Below, piece after piece: positions 59,885 through 64,000 of a stretch of 64,000 nucleotides of DNA. The translations under genes were made by a program, and so were the position numbers. Below the pieces are notes generated by a model, which saw only the letters and a program-made list of their open reading frames with translations, was not told the origin of the DNA and searched no databases. This stretch comes from Collybiopsis luxurians FD-317 M1 (Eukaryota > Basidiomycota > Agaricomycetes > Agaricales > Omphalotaceae). Position 1 is the first letter of the stretch. Every line of letters begins with the position of its first letter. The stretch is from the NCBI GenBank assembly GCA_000827265.1, contig KN834806.1, positions 189,770 through 253,769 on the forward strand, written 5' to 3'.

Positions 59885-60663
59885 GTTTGATTGAGGTCGG
59901 ATTGGGTGGATGGTTATATTTTGTGTCTCTTTGAGAACTTGACTACTTATTAGCATGTACGAGTACTTACTCTAGAATTCTCAACTTAAACGCTGACAAA
60001 GTCAAGTGAGCGTAAGCTTTCGCCGCTAACCTGGACATTTGTAAGTCCCGCGCGCAATCTCGTCATCAGAAAAGGATAAACTATTAGTAAGATTTCAAAG
60101 ATATTATAAAGATGTCAGCCACCATGGTGGCGTTGACTTCGCGATGAATATCTCTGAGAACCGAGTCTGGGTGATTTCAAATCCTAGAGTTCGAGTTGAA
60201 TTCACTTCATCGGTTGAGCAAACCAGAATGTTTTGAAAGGTCTTCTTGCTGACACCTGATGATGTTCGTATTTCGGCCGGCTACCGGCTAAGGTCTGCTA
60301 AGCGTAATGAGAAATTACTCGAAGGATAATGGAATTTTTCTGAGTTAGAATACTTTGAGGTGAAGGAGGTAAGGGAGATTTACTAGTACCCAAGGCCCGG
60401 TAAGATTTAATTTCGTCTTCACCTGAAGTTTCCATGGGAAGCGCTAACACGAGCGGAGCTGAGGAGAAATCATTTCAAACCCACCGTGAATTTTCCTCAG
60501 GCCTTGACATACACAAAGGGATACTGACAATCGTGCTACGAGTGAATGGAAGAAAGAAACGAAAGAGCACGTGTCATCCATCCACCGCGACGGTGCGTCA
60601 TCATCCTGATCAGGGCCGCACGCCACTCAGCGCCACTCAGCTTGAGCCTGAACCTGAACCACC
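59885..60663. other. Divergent promoter region
   Basis: Lies between the NmrA-like gene (-) and the membrane glycosyltransferase-like gene (+). An open frame at 60434-60706 overlaps the next start in another frame and looks like leader sequence. Confidence 0.5.
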
Positions 60664-62867
60664 ATGTCAATATCGCCTCGCAAGGAAAGGTCATCTCCCA
60701 CCCTAATCATTCGCAATAGAACTCGCCCAAGACCAGAACAAGTATATTCGAATTTCACCTTTGATGAAGGTTCCTTAACAGCTGGTACTCAAAAGCGCTT
60801 GCGGAATCGGTTTCTCTCATCTCGACTCGAGGTTAAGATATGTCTTGGTATTTCTGCTGCACTGGTGTTTGGCCTCTTGCTGGTTTATCTCCAATATCGA
60901 TGTGTTATCACGAGTTCTTCAAGTTCTCGTCTCGAACGAGCTAGTATTCTTCTCTCGCCATCGGGTGCATTGCTGAATAACTCAAAGTCGCCGAATCCAT
61001 CTCGCTCTTTTGCAGAGTCTTCCTACAAAAACGAGCTTTCTCCTTCAAATCTTGCGCTATTAAATCGCGGACCAGCGTATAATCCTTTCCGCACAGCTAC
61101 GGTTCCGTTGGTATATCGAACTGTCCTCGAACGACTGGATCGCTTGTGGGAACTCGAAAATGCGCAACAGGAAGCGTTGACGGATCCTTCGTCCTCTCCG
61201 CTTACATCTGCCACTGTACCCCTCCTCAAATCCGAAACTGAGGCTTTCTCTTCTTCAAAGCAGACTCCGACTATACTAGATGATATTTGCGACTCGGACT
61301 CGGACCACTCTGATTTGGCACCAGACGACGACGACGGCCAACGCCGCCGCCCTCGCCGATGTCGTTTCCTCTTCCCCCTTCGCATAGCCGAACAAGAATC
61401 CAAAGCCCGAATTCATCTCTTGGAAATCATACAGACTGCTCAACGACTCGATCGGATACTCGTGTTGCCGCATGTTGGGAAGAGTAGGTTGGGCGTGTGT
61501 TACAAGTGGGGGTTTGGGGTGTATTATGATGAGGATGAGGTGGTGGGGATGTTGGAGGAGCAAGGTGTGCGGGTGGTGACGCAGGAGGTGTTTAGGGGTT
61601 GGCTTGAGTTGCGGAAGGGGGGTGAGGGGGAGGGGAGGGTGCTTCGTGGGCAGGTGGTTTCTCTTGGGGTAGGTGCTACCGCTGGGGCTCGAATGGATTC
61701 GGATCGTGATCGTGCGCGGGTAGAGATCCCGTCTTTGGTGTCGGCTTCGGCTTTGGGTGATGGGGACCAATGGAATGGGCTCGTTGTTTCTGTCGATGAT
61801 CAGCCTGTTGGTGATATCCGGAATGATTCGAGATTTCCTAGGTGTTTTGCGGATCGGTTTGGAGGGTTGATGAGGTTGGATGAGTTTGTGCCTTTGGAGA
61901 TTTATCCTTCTCCTGCGTTGGGGAAGGTGTTGAGGACCCAGCCAATTGGGGAGGAGGTAGTTGCTGCGTTGGGGAGGGAGGATGTTTGGCGTGCTTCGAG
62001 GGTGCCTAGATCGAGCTTAGAGGACAGGGAGATGGAAGGTGATTTCGTTATAGAGGACCTGGATCCGGAAATACTTTTACTCAATTGGAACATGCGATAC
62101 CCCATCTTTATGCAACCATTTAGAGGAACGATATCGTACGCGCCATTTTTGGAAAGGTTAGTGAAGACGGAGTTGATGCCGCGGTTGCCGTATTTGTTTA
62201 TACATTGGAGGATGGAGGGGGTGTCGAAGGGGGTGTTGGGTGATTGTGCGAGTGATCTTGTTGATACGGTTGCGAGGGTGTTGTTGAGTCACGGTACTGG
62301 TGTGTCCGGGGTGGGTGATGGGATTGAGAAGGTTTGGTTTGCGGGGGATTTTCCGGTGCCTGTCAGTGATTATGATAAGGGTGGTGATGGTGCGAGTGTT
62401 TCTCCGGGTTTCATAGAGAAGTCGGGCACGTTTAGGGATTTCGGGGACGAGCATAGGGAGGCTGTGGGGATTCTTGTTGATGCGTTTCGGGAGGGGGGAG
62501 AGTTGGATAAATGGGGGATTACGGATTTAGCTGGGGAAGTGGAGGCGTTCCGGAGGCGGAGGCGGATGGAAGTGGATTTAGAGTTATTGAGTGATCCCGG
62601 GGTAATGGGGATTCTTGATAAGATGATTGGCGTGGAAGCGGCTATTTTTGTTGGAGGTTCGAAGAGGTGTGCCAGGACGAGGTAAGTTTTTGTATTTCTG
62701 TTACTTTTTATTCATTCGAATCGTATTCGAATTCAGATGAAAGTATGTACTGATGATGATCTTTGTTAACATTTTGTAGTTCTTTCACGAAACAAGTTAT
62801 CGATGGACGCCGGGAGAAGCTGAAGGATGCCAATCACGTACAGAATGTTGTTGAATATTTTGGGTGA
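60664..62867 (+). CDS. Type II membrane protein resembling O-fucosyltransferases
   Basis: Exons 60664-62681 and 62780-62867 encode 701 residues. A short basic cytoplasmic tail precedes a signal anchor at residues 58-77 (KICLGISAALVFGLLLVYLQ), as in Golgi glycosyltransferases. After a Ser-rich stem, the segment RIAEQESKARIHLLEIIQTA, then LDRILVLPHVGKSRLGVCYK, resembles the N-terminal fold of O-fucosyltransferase-like proteins. PYLFIHWRMEGVSKGVL, then VWFAGDFPVP, would be the donor-binding half. The second exon supplies the final block (SSFTKQVIDGRREKL). The start is the first ATG in frame and sits in a favourable ACC context. GDP-sugar transfer is inferred from this resemblance; the sugar and acceptor are unknown. 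The coding strand turns strongly G/T-rich after about 61480. Confidence 0.75.
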
Positions 62868-63322
62868 TTGAAGCTAGTTATAAAAGGGTTCTGATCCTTG
62901 GTTTCCACTTTCCGCTAAAGTAATCTTGTCGCACTGCACGGCTACACACGCGTGCGGGCTGTCCCGCGGGGTGGGGGGATGGACGCGGTACCGTGGCTTG
63001 AAACGTTTTTGACTTACGCGCGCGATGATTGTATTTATGTTACTAGTATTGTACTATAAATGCAGTCTAACAAGGTAGACTGTGATTTACTATCCCAAAA
63101 TCTGTTCGTGATTGACAATGACAGAGTGTGTCACGCCGTTTAGGTAAGATTTTGAGGGAGACAACCAAATTTGGGCGTCAACCAAAACTCTCATCTGGAC
63201 TTGTTGCTCTGTTCGACGTTGAATATCCCTCAACGCCCCAGCTGGCTGAATCAATTTTGAATACGCTCGTTTAGGGTTATCTTATGCTCTGACGCTGGAA
63301 AAGGACTACTGGAATCACATCA
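62868..63322. other. Intergenic
   Basis: 455 bp between two plus-strand genes, holding the terminator of the first and the promoter of the RCC1-type gene. No strong element recognised. Confidence 0.5.
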
Positions 63323-64000
63323 ATGAGCGCCAACAAGGAAAACAAGGACTCTGAATGGGGAAGAGGTACGAAATCTAGGTGTTCTGTGCTCCATTCTGAA
63401 TAAGATGAACTGAGGGAATTTCGTTATAGTGTTAATTTGCGGAGGAACAGATTGGTATGTCGTATTTGCTTTCGTTTAATTTTCTAGTATCTGGGGTAAA
63501 CAGTCAGGGCTGTATAGGACGCGGTTAGGTCGACGAGATAAAGTCAAGGACGAAGAAGAAGAAGACATGTAAGTTTCTTAATCTACTCTTCTTTTTTCTC
63601 AATAATTTCCCTTTCAATTCTCGTTCATCCTTCCAATTCAAAATTCACAATACTAAAAACAATTACATGCGACTACAATAGACACCCAGACCTTCTCGAA
63701 CCTCACATCCTTCGCTCTCTCTCAAACGTCAAAGTCGCCTCTGTCCATACCGGCTGCGCCGCATGTCATTTCGTCGTCCTCGACGTTGACGGAAACGCGT
63801 GGATATTCGGACGGAACGGGTCATGCTGTCTCGGTGTTTACAAGGACTCTGCGGGAAAAATCGTTGACGCGATCTCGGAGAATGCCCCTGTCAAGTTGAA
63901 CCCGGCTGCTCTTGGTGCGGCGCCCAGAACCAAGTTTGTGGACGCTGCTTGTGGACGGAACCATACGCTTTTGGTGGGGAGCGATGGACAGGTGTGGTCG
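63323..64000 (+). CDS. RCC1-repeat protein, RCC2-like (3' end outside window)
   Basis: The first four exons are visible: 63323-63365, 63430-63454, 63518-63568 and 63682-64000 (continuing). They read MSANKENKDSEWGRVLICGG, then TDWTRLGRRDK and an acidic linker, then RCC1-type blades: VHTGCAACHFVVLDVDGNAW, IFGRNGSCCLGVY and DAACGRNHTLLVGSDGQVWS. The GGT-W opening and blade order resemble RCC2 (TD-60) more than RCC1 itself. Family members form a seven-bladed propeller that acts in chromosome or small-GTPase biology. Exons 1-3 are very short (43, 25 and 51 bp), and their splice sites were chosen because alternatives give an immediate stop. Confidence 0.82.

Overview
The window is 64 kb of a mushroom-forming basidiomycete (Agaricomycetes) genome. 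The evidence is many short (about 45-70 bp) GT-AG introns and gene families that are expanded in that group: NACHT-WD40 receptors, BTB proteins, DUF7918 proteins, TEA and HMG transcription factors, and FAD-dependent halogenases. All gene models were spliced by hand. I accepted a splice only when the reading frame and the family match continued across it. Product names come from motif recognition, not from a search.

Layout, left to right. 0-7 kb: two tandem paralogues share an unusual N-terminal module of about 430 residues. The first (5' end outside the window, module broken) runs into a TEA DNA-binding domain; the second runs into a Zn(II)2Cys6 cluster. 7.8-9.1 kb (-): a thioredoxin-fold AhpC/TSA (PRXL2-like) protein. 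11.3-13.4 kb (-): a ten-exon flavin-dependent halogenase. 16.1-18.8 kb (-): a long acidic protein with a membrane segment at each end. 20.7-25.3 kb (-): a complete NLR-type receptor (N-terminal motif, NACHT ATPase, 14 WD40 repeats, conserved tail). 25.4-29.8 kb holds no gene I can support. 29.8-33.7 kb: a convergent pair of Pro/Ser-rich paralogues. 34.8-36.1 kb (-): the spindle-checkpoint protein BUB3. 37.7-38.8 kb: a disordered Ser/Pro-rich protein.

39.5-46 kb: a BTB gene and a tandem segmental duplication that copied a DUF7918 gene together with the first codons of the BTB gene. 46.6 kb: a small secreted protein. 48.2-49.6 kb (-): an HMG-box protein carrying the same short motif as the N terminus of the NLR.

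About 49.9-58.7 kb is a transposon island. It contains LTR-retrotransposon remnants, a foldback-like family with CATCAGG termini, a hAT-type MITE with a perfect 8-bp target duplication, several hairpins and a 611-bp assembly gap. From about 51.1 kb it is almost free of CpG. Paired repeat copies inside and outside the island show CG to TG/CA changes, which points to cytosine methylation and deamination. The two large NLR exons have a similar but milder CpG loss.

58.7-64 kb returns to ordinary genes: an NmrA-like NAD(P)-binding reductase (-), a type II membrane protein resembling O-fucosyltransferases (+), and the start of an RCC1-repeat protein (+) cut by the window end. Most genes are single units without an evident shared pathway. 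The strongest themes are domain shuffling among transcription factors and a motif shared by an NLR and an HMG protein.
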